From Chloroherpetonaceae bacterium (GTDB taxonomy: Bacteria > Bacteroidota > Chlorobiia > Chlorobiales > Thermochlorobacteraceae): a stretch of DNA of 64,000 nt. The stretch spans positions 438,146 to 502,145 of the forward strand of contig JANRJQ010000010.1 in assembly GCA_033763895.1 (NCBI GenBank), read 5' to 3'. Below are positions 53,095-63,400 of the stretch, piece after piece (the first letter of the stretch is position 1; each line of letters starts with the position of its first letter). A program made the position numbers and the translations under genes. The notes below the pieces were generated by a model. That model was given only the letters and a program-made list of their open reading frames with translations, was not told where the DNA came from and made no database searches.

Positions 53095-55500
53095 ATGAAA
53101 AACAGGTTAATCCTTCCATTGTTCATTCTGCTTTCAATTATTTCCTTATCCATTGATCCATATTCTTCAACACTTCAAGCGCAAACGCAATCAGACAGTT
53201 CACTCACGGTTTTAACCGGCACTGTTGTTGATGCGGAAACCGGAGAATCATTGCCGGGTGCTTTGGTGAAATTTGTTCAAGGTTCTATTGTAAAGGGCTT
53301 TCGTACCAATCCGGATGGAAACTATCGAGCCGTGTTGCCGCAGGGAAAGTATTCGGTGGAAGTATCCTTTTTAGGTTATAAATCGGTGAAAGAAGAGGTG
53401 TCGCTTTTTCTTCCTTTTGCAAAAGAATATCGATTAAAAGAAGGCGATGTTGTTGCAAAAGAATTAGAAGTGGTTGCGAATGAAGATTTTGCCGTAACCC
53501 TTGTTAAACGAGCAATTCGGTATAAGAAGCAACAACGGGATTCACTGAAAACCTACATGATTGAAGGTTATACTAAGCGAATCTTAAAGAGCGACACTGC
53601 AATCGCGACGCTTACAGAAACCTATGCCAACGGGTATTGGCGAAAAGGCGACACGCTTCGAGAAGTTGTGATTCAAGAACGATTAACAAAAAATACGCAA
53701 AAGCAGCTTCGTGATGCCGGCGCGACACTTCCAGCGGGGATTGGACGGACAATAGATTTCTCGGAAGAGCGAGTGCGAATTTTCGGAAATGGGTTTATTA
53801 GCCCAATTGCTAATGATGCTCTTGAATATTACGGGTTTCAATTCGTGGATACTCGAAAATCTGGTGATATGGAAATTCATACACTAAAATTGATTCCAAG
53901 GAATAAGTATGTCCCGTTGTTTAACGGCGAAATCAAAATTGATGGGAAGAAATATGCGCTTATCGGAATTGATGTTAAGCCTAATCCAAGTGGATTTAAG
54001 CTGCCTTATATTAAATCGCTTTCATTGGCATACAAACAAACGCAAGAGCTTCAATCCGATACGATGAATAATGAAGTATGGCTTCCTTCTACGCAGTATT
54101 TGGAAGGTTCATTAAAGGTTAGTGTCGCAGGCGGGTTTATTGAACTCCCGAAAATTTCTTTCACCCAAAGCACCGTGATTTATAAGCACACAATAAATAT
54201 GCCTGTGCCCGATACGCTCTTTGAACAAAAGTTGGTGCAAAAGTCAAAAACCGCTGAACAATATGATTCAACTTTTTGGCAATTGAATGAAATTACCCCG
54301 CCAACCGAGGAAGAAAAAGCTGCCTATTTAACGATTGACAGTGCTGCGACTTTTCAAGAGCAATTTCGTGCAAGAGGTGCAGGAACATCGTTAACAGGTG
54401 ATGGTGCTTCTTTTCTTTTCAATGTTCCGGTCATTCGATACAATCGTGTAGAAGGATGGTTTGTTGGAGCGCATTATCGATTTGATTCTCTTACAGCAAC
54501 AACTGCATTTGAACCCGAATTGGGTTACGGTGTGGAACGTAAAGAATGGCTTTGGTCGGGAACGGTTGAGCAATGGTTCAGTAAAAGTCGAAACTTAAGT
54601 GCTATTGTAAAAGTGTTCGAAAGAACCACCTTTACCCCGGAGCATCAATCTCCTCCAAGTATTTTCAATACCTATGCTGCTTTCTTTAATCCCCTCTCAA
54701 AGCGTGATTATCACAATTATTTCAATGCCAAAGGATGGCAAGCGACAATCAAGTATGCATTTTCAAGAAATGGAATTCGACTTGGGCTTACATACCTCTC
54801 TGAAATTCAGCGGACAATGGAGAAGAAAACAGATTTCAGCTTATTTATTCGCGACCAGCAATTTCGAGATAACCCGCCAGTCATAGAAGGACAAATGCGC
54901 AGTGTCCTGTTTAATCTGGATTATGGAAATCGAATTTCATTACTTGGTATCTCGACTCCTTATTATGCAAAGCTTGAATTGGAACACTCCGGGAGTGAAC
55001 TTGCAAGCAACTTTAACTTTACACGCGTTTGGGCCGTTGGCTCATTAATTCAAAAGACATTTTACACCGAGCGATTTCTTGCACCTTATCTCTTTCTTCA
55101 GATAGAAGGTGGTGCGAATATCGGGGGGGCACTTCCACCACAAAGATTCTTTAGTGTCGATGCTCAAATTTCAGGGATGGGGGCAATTGGCGCAATGTAC
55201 GGGCTTCTTGAAAAAGAATTGTTGGGAACCGCGATGGTTTCTGTGATTGCAGAGCATAATTTTCAATCAATCCCGTTTGAAGCAGTTGGACTTGATTTTT
55301 TAGCTGATGAAAATATACAACTGATTTTGAAGGGTGGTTATTCAAAAGTATGGTTGAATCAGACCCAACAAAATTATAGTGAAATCGGGTTAGGAATCGG
55401 AGGTATCTTAGGGCTATTCAGAGCCTATGGTGTATTGAGCTTCCTCGATAACAGAAGTTCACGTTTAAGTTATGTAATTACCGGAAGCGTTCTGTTCTAA
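53095..55500 (+). CDS. DUF5686 protein with carboxypeptidase-regulatory-like N-terminus
   Basis: An 801-residue outer-membrane protein: signal peptide (ILPLFILLSIISLSI), a CarboxypepD_reg-like beta domain (LTGTVVDAETGESLPGALVKF), then the DUF5686 body beginning VTLVKRAIRYKKQQRDSLKTYMIEGYTKRIL, and a beta-barrel-like C-terminus. DUF5686 proteins are common, exported, and of unknown function in Bacteroidota. A seven-G run lies near 55123. The last 36 bases overlap the convergent GT9 gene. Confidence 0.85.
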   Translation: MKNRLILPLFILLSIISLSIDPYSSTLQAQTQSDSSLTVLTGTVVDAETGESLPGALVKFVQGSIVKGFRTNPDGNYRAVLPQGKYSVEVSFLGYKSVKEEVSLFLPFAKEYRLKEGDVVAKELEVVANEDFAVTLVKRAIRYKKQQRDSLKTYMIEGYTKRILKSDTAIATLTETYANGYWRKGDTLREVVIQERLTKNTQKQLRDAGATLPAGIGRTIDFSEERVRIFGNGFISPIANDALEYYGFQFVDTRKSGDMEIHTLKLIPRNKYVPLFNGEIKIDGKKYALIGIDVKPNPSGFKLPYIKSLSLAYKQTQELQSDTMNNEVWLPSTQYLEGSLKVSVAGGFIELPKISFTQSTVIYKHTINMPVPDTLFEQKLVQKSKTAEQYDSTFWQLNEITPPTEEEKAAYLTIDSAATFQEQFRARGAGTSLTGDGASFLFNVPVIRYNRVEGWFVGAHYRFDSLTATTAFEPELGYGVERKEWLWSGTVEQWFSKSRNLSAIVKVFERTTFTPEHQSPPSIFNTYAAFFNPLSKRDYHNYFNAKGWQATIKYAFSRNGIRLGLTYLSEIQRTMEKKTDFSLFIRDQQFRDNPPVIEGQMRSVLFNLDYGNRISLLGISTPYYAKLELEHSGSELASNFNFTRVWAVGSLIQKTFYTERFLAPYLFLQIEGGANIGGALPPQRFFSVDAQISGMGAIGAMYGLLEKELLGTAMVSVIAEHNFQSIPFEAVGLDFLADENIQLILKGGYSKVWLNQTQQNYSEIGLGIGGILGLFRAYGVLSFLDNRSSRLSYVITGSVLF

Positions 55501-56568
55501 AGTGGATAAAGCACTTATAACCTCAGAGAGAGTTATGCTTTTTACATCTCCACCTGAAGAATGAATTACAAGATGTTTTGCTTTTGAGGGATACCACTCT
55601 GTATTGCCTTTTGAAAGATGTGTCAGGATAAGTGTTGGAACTTGAAATCCATCTCCCAAATGAGATGCAGCGGAATCGGGCGTAATTAACAGACTCGCAT
55701 TTGAAATGAGAGCCGCGAATTCCTCAAACCTTGAAGTTTCAGAAAAAAGAAAAGCCTTGGTCGCATTGCATATCTCTTCAGCAATCTCTCGATCCCCTTT
55801 TGAACTTACAATAGCGATCGCATATTGATGTGTTCGTGTTCGCAAGGATTGAATCAAGGCGATAAAATTTGCCTTTCCCCAAAATTTTTCTTTTCTGCTT
55901 GAAGAAAGATTAATGATTAAAATTGGATAATGACCCTCTTTTAATCGAACTCTTGTCATTTCCTTTTGAGCAAAATCCTTCGAGAGTGGCGTAAGGACAA
56001 AGTATGGCTCTAAGTGAATTTTATCTGGGTTAAGTTGAAAGGAAGTTAAGACTGCCGCCAATTGCGCCATCATTCGCTTTTGAGGATTCAAAGCATAAGC
56101 ATGATTATAAATGAAATCATTTTCACGAATAAACCCAACTGAGTATCGAGCCTTCGAAAATATTGTGAAGATGGTTGAAGTGCTTGAGGCTGAATGAATG
56201 AGATCGATTACAACATCGTATTTCTCTTTACGAATGGCTTTGAGAGTAGAGAAGAAATCAAAGCGGTGAAGTTTGATTACCCATTTTTTTCTGACATAAG
56301 GATTGGTATTATAAACGAATTGATTGCGCCGATCAAGCAACACATCCAGATGAATATTTGGATAAGCTTCTTTCAGAGCTTTGAAAATCGGAGCGGAAAT
56401 CAATGCATCGCCGATTTGATTTTGCCGAAGAAAAAGGACTTTCGCGTTTTGAAAATCGATAGGGAGTTTATCTTGAAGTTTTTCTTTATGAAAGAGGGCT
56501 TTCAAAGCCCGAATTGAAATTTTACGAATCGATAATTCAATTTTCTTTATTAAAGATTCACCAGCCAT
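55465..56568 (-). CDS. Glycosyltransferase family 9 (heptosyltransferase-like), second copy
   Basis: A 367-residue GT9-type protein: VLFLRQNQIGDALISAPIFKALKEAYP in the N-terminal domain and LIINLSSSRKEKFWGKANFI, AIAIVSSKGD and LLITPDSAASHLGDGFQVPTLILT in the C-terminal domain. It is not a close copy of the GT9 gene at 27.5 kb. It follows the LpxL-like acyltransferase by 26 bases on the same strand, so both probably act on lipid A or the LPS core. The 3' end overlaps the DUF5686 gene by 36 bases. Confidence 0.85.
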   Translation of the reverse strand: MAGESLIKKIELSIRKISIRALKALFHKEKLQDKLPIDFQNAKVLFLRQNQIGDALISAPIFKALKEAYPNIHLDVLLDRRNQFVYNTNPYVRKKWVIKLHRFDFFSTLKAIRKEKYDVVIDLIHSASSTSTIFTIFSKARYSVGFIRENDFIYNHAYALNPQKRMMAQLAAVLTSFQLNPDKIHLEPYFVLTPLSKDFAQKEMTRVRLKEGHYPILIINLSSSRKEKFWGKANFIALIQSLRTRTHQYAIAIVSSKGDREIAEEICNATKAFLFSETSRFEEFAALISNASLLITPDSAASHLGDGFQVPTLILTHLSKGNTEWYPSKAKHLVIHSSGGDVKSITLSEVISALSTLEQNASGNYIT

Positions 56569-56594
56569 TCGTTCGAGCCTCTCTTATTTGGAAT

Positions 56595-57479
56595 TCAGTC
56601 TTTTGCATGTTTCCAACGGTTATGAAGCCAAAACCATTGCTCGGGGTGCAATTCAATAAATTTTTCGATTTCTTGGGTATAACGTTTTGCAAGCGTCTCA
56701 ACATCTTCACGGCAAAATTTTAATCCTTCCGTGGGTATAGTTTTGACTGAGATTTCAAAAGTGTTATCGGGCTTGCGAAGCATCACAGCAAAAATCATCG
56801 GAGATTTTGATCGTAGGGCAAAGAGTGCGGCACCTGTAAAAATAGGAACTTCGCGTCCAAGAAAAGATGCATAAACACCATCCTCATGACCCGATTGATC
56901 AGAAAGCAGCACCACATATTTTCCGTTTCGAATTGCCTCCATTCCTAAACGGGAAGCATCACTCATTTCGATTAATGCATTCCCGGAAACTCCTCGCCAT
57001 TGATTGAAAAGTTTATCAAGATAAGGATTCCGAATGGCTTTATAGACAATCGAAAGCGGGAAAACGCTGTAAGCCCAACTAATACCAAGCAATTCCCAAT
57101 TGCTGAAATGCGCTGAAACAACAACGCCTCCCTGACCTTTTTCTATCATGTTCTGTACATCAGGAGGGATATGAAACGAAAATTTTTTCGAAGCAATTTG
57201 TGCATCGTTAATTGTAGGCAATCGAAGAATTTCCAGAAAGGTCAACGCGATGTTATTATAAATTTTGTGAAGCAATGTCTTATACCATTCTTTTGTTTGG
57301 TTGGGAAATGATAAATGAAGGTTCGATTCAATCATCTTTAATCGAAGCCTCAATACATGATGAAGAAATCGCCCAATCAATGAAGCGGTGATTGGAACAA
57401 AGGACTCTGGAATCAATCTTGAAACATAAGAGAGCGAAAGAAAAAGCCAATAAGTAATCAGGTATCCAATTTTTTTCAT
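56595..57479 (-). CDS. LpxL/HtrB-type lysophospholipid (lipid A) acyltransferase
   Basis: A 294-residue membrane protein: hydrophobic N-terminus (IGYLITYWLFLSLSYVSRLIPE), then the acyltransferase box GVVVSAHFSNWELLGI (H-x4-E, the LpxL form of the HxxxxD motif), DQSGHEDGVYASFLG and REVPIFTGAALFAL. It would add a secondary acyl chain to lipid A or to a related lipid at the inner membrane. It starts 15 bases after the SprA stop, and the GT9 gene follows by 26 bases. Confidence 0.88.
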   Translation of the reverse strand: MKKIGYLITYWLFLSLSYVSRLIPESFVPITASLIGRFLHHVLRLRLKMIESNLHLSFPNQTKEWYKTLLHKIYNNIALTFLEILRLPTINDAQIASKKFSFHIPPDVQNMIEKGQGGVVVSAHFSNWELLGISWAYSVFPLSIVYKAIRNPYLDKLFNQWRGVSGNALIEMSDASRLGMEAIRNGKYVVLLSDQSGHEDGVYASFLGREVPIFTGAALFALRSKSPMIFAVMLRKPDNTFEISVKTIPTEGLKFCREDVETLAKRYTQEIEKFIELHPEQWFWLHNRWKHAKD

Positions 57480-57494
57480 ATCCCATTTATCATC

Positions 57495-60400
57495 TTAGAA
57501 GCCACCCATAGGGCTTGCGTCGTTTCCAATCGAAATTCTAAAGTTGAATCCAATATTTGAGCGTGTTGAAGGAAAGATATTGCTGCCTGTTGCCTTTGGC
57601 TCTAATCGCGTAAATTCCCAAAAGAATCCTGCCGTGACACGCTGACTTAAAGCATAATTGATTCTTGGAGAGAAAGTTAATTGACGAGTGCCTTGTGGCG
57701 GAATTTGAGAAATGCTCTCCGTAGAAACGGTATAGTTTACCCGTTCATCATCTGCGATTGAGAAATTAAATGAAACGTCAAGGTCGTTATTAAGTGTCGC
57801 TCCGCTAAACGGCCAAAAATTAAAGGGAATTTTCAATCCTTGCTTTCGATACCCAAGTGAAAGCGTCACTTGCCCACGCGTTGCTTCTTCAAATGTTCTT
57901 GTTTCTGGGGTGAGCGTGAACGACCGATTCAAACTATAACTTATAGCAGTTGTAAGTCCAAATTGCCAATTGAGGTTAACCCCGATAAGTGGAGAAAAAT
58001 TTTCACTAATGGTAATGTTACTGATGATTCTCGGGTTAGCTAATTGTTGAATAAAGCTTGAGGAAGAACTAGCGTTATAGGCGTGGTCGAGGCTGATGCT
58101 TGAAAAAATCGGGTTGAGAAATTCAATGCGCTCAAGCCCTACAAACGAAATACGCCAATTGGGCAAAGGTAAAAATTGTTGTTCGGATTCGTCTAATCCG
58201 AATAGGGTTCCGATAAAACCACCAGCGCTTTGTTCGAATCCTTTCGTAAAGGCGGCAGCAAGGCTTGCGTTGTCATCGAGGTAACGACCGTTGGGTTGCA
58301 ACAAAAGTGATGTAAAGTTTTCGATGTTGCGACCAATGCTAAGAAAGGACCTTCGCTGAGTTCCATTGATTGAGGGATTTAAAATCTGTCCGGTCTGTAA
58401 ATCAATGTTTGAACTTCGAGAGTAAGTCCAGTTTGACTCCCAATTTAAATCGACACGCAAGTTTTCTAATGGTGTCCACGAAGTTCCAATTTGAATTGCA
58501 TTCGATTGATTCAAATTTTGTGGGAAAATGATATTTCCTGTGACCAAAGTTATTCTCTCACCATCAAACGGTGATAAGCCTAATTGATACCCTAAGCTTG
58601 GAGGTGCAGGAGAATTTGGATCTCTTAAGAGTGAGAAAGGGAAAAAATTGAATGCGCCCGTTCCGCCGCGAATTCCGCCGGTTGCATTTGCGTTGGTATA
58701 GTTATAACTCAAAGTCACTTGATCAATTTTCGCTACAGCAAGAAATACACTGCTGATTCCGGAGAGTAATTTTTGAATTTGACTAGAGGAATCTACCGAA
58801 GATGCCGGAGCCCCGGGCGCATTCAACCCAAGCTTACCGAAAAGTTCTTTAAATCGGAGTGTGGATTGAGCTCGAAATGTAAGTGTTGAGCTAATATTAT
58901 TCCCGTTTTGATTTAAGGCATCAGGGACAGGATTTGTCCAGAGATACCTTCCCCCGTAATTAAAATCAAGTGCAATCCAATTCAAGGGATCGATCATTTT
59001 CGGTCTCCAATTCATCGAAACATCTTGATTAAAAGTTTGATCTCTCCCTAAATTAAATCGGCCAAGGTCTTGAAGAATAAGATTAAAAATATCACTTCCA
59101 CTTCTTTCCCGAATGTTTGAAGGCGAAACCCCAACGGTATCTTCTAATAAATACTTATTAAAACTTCCTGACAATTGTGATGAAAACGAAAGACTGAGCG
59201 TTTCTGTGATTTTGTAATCGAGTCTTATGCTCCGAGTACCCGTCATTGAAGGCGCAGGAGAAGAAGGTAAATTTCCAAAAAGTTGAAAACGTGATGTTCT
59301 TTTGTTGAAGCCTGCGCTTATAGCAAAGATTTGCGGGAAGAAATAAAACTTCAAATCCTTGTAAGTGCTCAGTATGGGGATTGAGCCAAAAAATTTAAAT
59401 GGCTCAATAAACCAATCTTGTGGGAATTGTAGGTTATAATCAATTTGACTATTCCAATCAGAATCATCGCGAAACACTTCAATCGGGGAGCGAGAATTGC
59501 GGCTGCTTGAATTAAACGAAAACCTCAACCGATCAACGGTATAGCGCATCAGCCAAAATTCTGAGGGTCTTGTTTTGGCAATTCCATTTAAACTTAATCG
59601 CCTTGATTCTGAATTGGTTTGACTGATAAAACGAAGATACTGTTCATAAGAAGCGGCCTGATCAGTTGTGGCGCCTTTACGAATACTATCGGCCACTAAT
59701 CTTTCGATATAGACTTCAAGTTGAATGTCTGTTTGAGCAGGAGAAAATTTTGGATCAATGGTTGATCGTGAAAATTCATAAGTAAGTGGAATATTCCATC
59801 CATCTTCTGCGGGTAGGAATTTATCAAGCCTAAACGAAGTCGAGACATTATACGAGAGGGTATTATTTTGAGCATTCAACTGATTGAGTCGAACATCAAG
59901 TCCGTGGAAATCGGCTGTTTGTCTCGAAACACTCGCTGAAACAGTCATCAAATCAGCCAGTTTTAAGTTAGCAGTTGCTTTTACTGCCCAACCATTTTCT
60001 TGATTAAATCCTGATACCCGCAGTTCATTTAACCATACCTCTGCGGTATCTAAGGCAAATGGGCTTGAATTTCGAATACCAAACATAAAAAATCTGACAT
60101 TCCCCATTGAGGGTTTCCCTCGGATAACCAAGGTGCGATTGTTTGCAAGTTGGTGCCTTTGCTCTCTTCCACTTGGATCTTGAAACAGCACATAACTTGC
60201 AACTTCTTGAATATTGATATCGATATCATTTTCTCTGAGCCAAAGCGAATCCTGCGCTCGTTCATACTCCGGCGAGGTGGTTTGGCCGGTTCTTAAAATG
60301 GGAACATTGACATTGGGCGTTGGAATAACAGGATAACGAATTTCATAAAAGTTATTTTGAAGATCATTTCCGAAACGGAGAAAAACTTGTGTATTCGTTG

Positions 60401-63400
60401 TATCTGTCGGGTTAGAGCTATTGTAACGAATTCCTTTTCCGCCGTGAACAAAAGCACGAATAGACTTATATGGATTCAAATTTAAACCCCCTGAAGCTTG
60501 ATTCCCACCGATGCTTGCCGGTTGAAAATCTCGAAATGACGCTCGAAATGAATCTGCTGGAACTTTGAATGCAGTTAATACCAATGACTGCTCATTGGCG
60601 CGAATGTCTTGATCAACCCGTTGACGATTTCTTGCCCGTGAAATTCCGGATGGACTTGCATAAAATGCAGCGTTCTCTTCAAGATTGATGGCAGAAATAG
60701 AAACAAGGGAATCGGGTTGGGTGATGTTTGTTCCTAAGATACTTTGCCATTGAGATCCTACAAAATCAAGCGTTGCAAGTTGAACCCGAACAGGGTTTTT
60801 AAATCCTTTAAGCCAAATTCTACCATAACGAATATTTTGAAAACCATTGATTGTTCCCACTCGGTTGCTAAAACTTCTTAGCGGAATTCGCATTTGAACC
60901 CAACCCCCGTTCGTGCGACCTCCACCTACCACAAATGGCCCAATGGGAATATCTTGAGATAGATCACTTTGACGGAGCGGCACGACATACTGAAAATAGG
61001 AATTGGACCGGTCAAGGTTGGGATTATTATCTAAACTTTCTCGATCAGGAAAGCGATTTCCAAAGGCACCGGCATCAATTGAAGCGTTGCCTTCAGTACC
61101 GCTTACACGATCAAGTGCTGAACCTGTTCCTGAAAAATCGTCACCTGCGGGGTCATTGGTGAGTGAGAGATACTCATTGTTTTGAACACCAAGTATTGAC
61201 GCCACGCGCGATAAATAGTCGGCGTGAAGCACGCGCTCTTCCTCACTCGATATTCCATCAAGACCGACATCTTCCGTTCGATCGCCAACAAAATTGATGA
61301 CACCATTTATTCTTGCAGTTAGCGCAGCTCCCGATGCACGAAGGAATCGCCCATATCCATCATTACCAATCGAAGCCGGATCATCGTCCTGACCGGGAAC
61401 ATCCGAAATTGGCATCCCGTCTTCGATATTGAATTGTGCATTCGGAATAATGTCTTCATTGATGCTTCCCAATTCGATATACATTTTTCCGTTGTCAGGT
61501 ATTGGCCCGCCAAGCGAATCAAGCTTTATCCAAAATTCCATAAACTCAATGTTATTCTTTGGTGGGTTCTGAAGGTTTTGCATAAAGGGAGGGAAGAAGC
61601 GCATAATACCTCCCCACATACTATCTGGTACGCTATTTCGATCAATAAAAAACTCTGGAGAAAAATTATAAGGCCCGCGCCGAGTTGGATAAAAGTCAAG
61701 ATTCAAAGGGCGAACAATTTGATCTTCTCTTGCGGCAAAACGATTTGGAAAAATCACATTGGTTCTAACATTTCTTCGGTCGCCTGATCCCGGAGGTAAA
61801 CGGTACCAAGAGAGTTGAGAGCGGCGGTTGCTTAGCAATGAGTCTTCGAAAACGGTTGGTGTTGAAGACTCAGTGGGTGGGGAGGAAAGTGACCATTGAT
61901 TTCCCTCTAACCCAAGGGTGATAATTTGCTTCGTGGCATCAAAGTCGTCTATGTAACTAACCCCTTCAGGGTCAAGGGATGTAAAGAGCTCTGCCGGGGA
62001 ACTGGGTAAAATTTGGGCAAACTCTGCGCTAAATGAAAATTCAGATTCCTCTTTTGTACTGATAAAAGGAAGTGCGTCTATAAGCCTCGTTAAAAACATA
62101 GAACGGAAAGAGAACTGGGTATCGAATCCATAGATGCTGTTGACAATTGGTTCATCGCCAATTCGAACTTTATCCGCTAGCGGTCTTTCACTGTATTGAA
62201 GAAAAGTTCCGCCAAGTTTGAACCGATCACTAAAAACATACTCCGCTCGTGCGCCGAGAATATTTCTTGCAGCAAGCAAAGCGAGATCATTTTTTTCAAA
62301 ACTGACTTCCAGATTTGCGCCCGATGAAAGCAAATCCGGTCTTGTGATTTCAACTTGACCCAATTGATAATCAACTCGGTAGTCTGTCCCCTCCGTTAAC
62401 ACATTTCCATTGCTGACAACACGAACACTACCCTCTACGACATTGAAACCTAGTGAAAATACGGATTGAGCACTCCCTTTAACTCTTCCACGAATGTAGT
62501 ACTGCTTTGACCCGTTTTGCTGGCGCGCGGCTGCTTGATCTGCCGTATAAATTTCTGAGAATATCAAACGATTCCTAACCGTAGAGTCAGTAATGCCCAA
62601 TCGATTAAGTTCCTGTTTAATCGGAACATCAAAGGGTCTCACATAGGGAAAAATGAGTAGCCCTCGCCTTGTATCTAAAGTAAGTGGAACAAAATCAAAT
62701 ATTTGATCAGGCGGCTGAATAAGGCCTTGGTTAAAGTTATCAAGACGCGTGAGTGTTAGAAGATTGGTATTATTTCCTTCCAAGGGGAGTGTTTCGCGTT
62801 CCGGAGGATTAGACCCTTGATCGATATAGTTGATTTTAAGTTCAAACCCCTCTCGCTGAATATCTCTTGAGCCTAAAGAGTAAATATTTTTTAACATCAT
62901 TGCCCACGAAGCCGTATCGCGATTGAATAGCTGAGCGGGTTTAATCATTTTAAGAAGCAATCTCCCTCTAGCAGGAATTGACGCATCGTTGGAGAAGTTA
63001 CCGATTCGAATAGGATCAACGCCGGGCGTAGAACTTGCAAATTCTAATGCCACAGCGATAACATCACCATCCGCAAGGCTCTGACGCACAGAGATATATC
63101 CTAAGGTTCGGTCAATATCATAATCTTGACCTTCTACGAGAAGCTTGAATTCCCCAGCAAAACCCTCTCCTGCGATCACCGGCGGCGTGCTCTCGGTTTG
63201 TAGCCTTAATGCTTCTAAATATTGTTCTGCATTTGAAAATCCATCAGGTAGTTTCCCTCGGTATTCCGCAGTTGGGAAGTTATATCGCCCGCCTCCAAAG
63301 GTTTTTTCAAAACTGTAATTTTCATCGCCATAATTAAAAAGAGCAACGGCTGAGCGTCGGTTGGCTTCTGCTTCCATTCCTTGCGCACTTGAACGCCAAA

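Noticed and set aside
61434-61787. Plus-strand open frame of 117 codons inside sprA
   Set aside because: It is antisense to a well-supported SprA frame and has no recognisable composition or domain.
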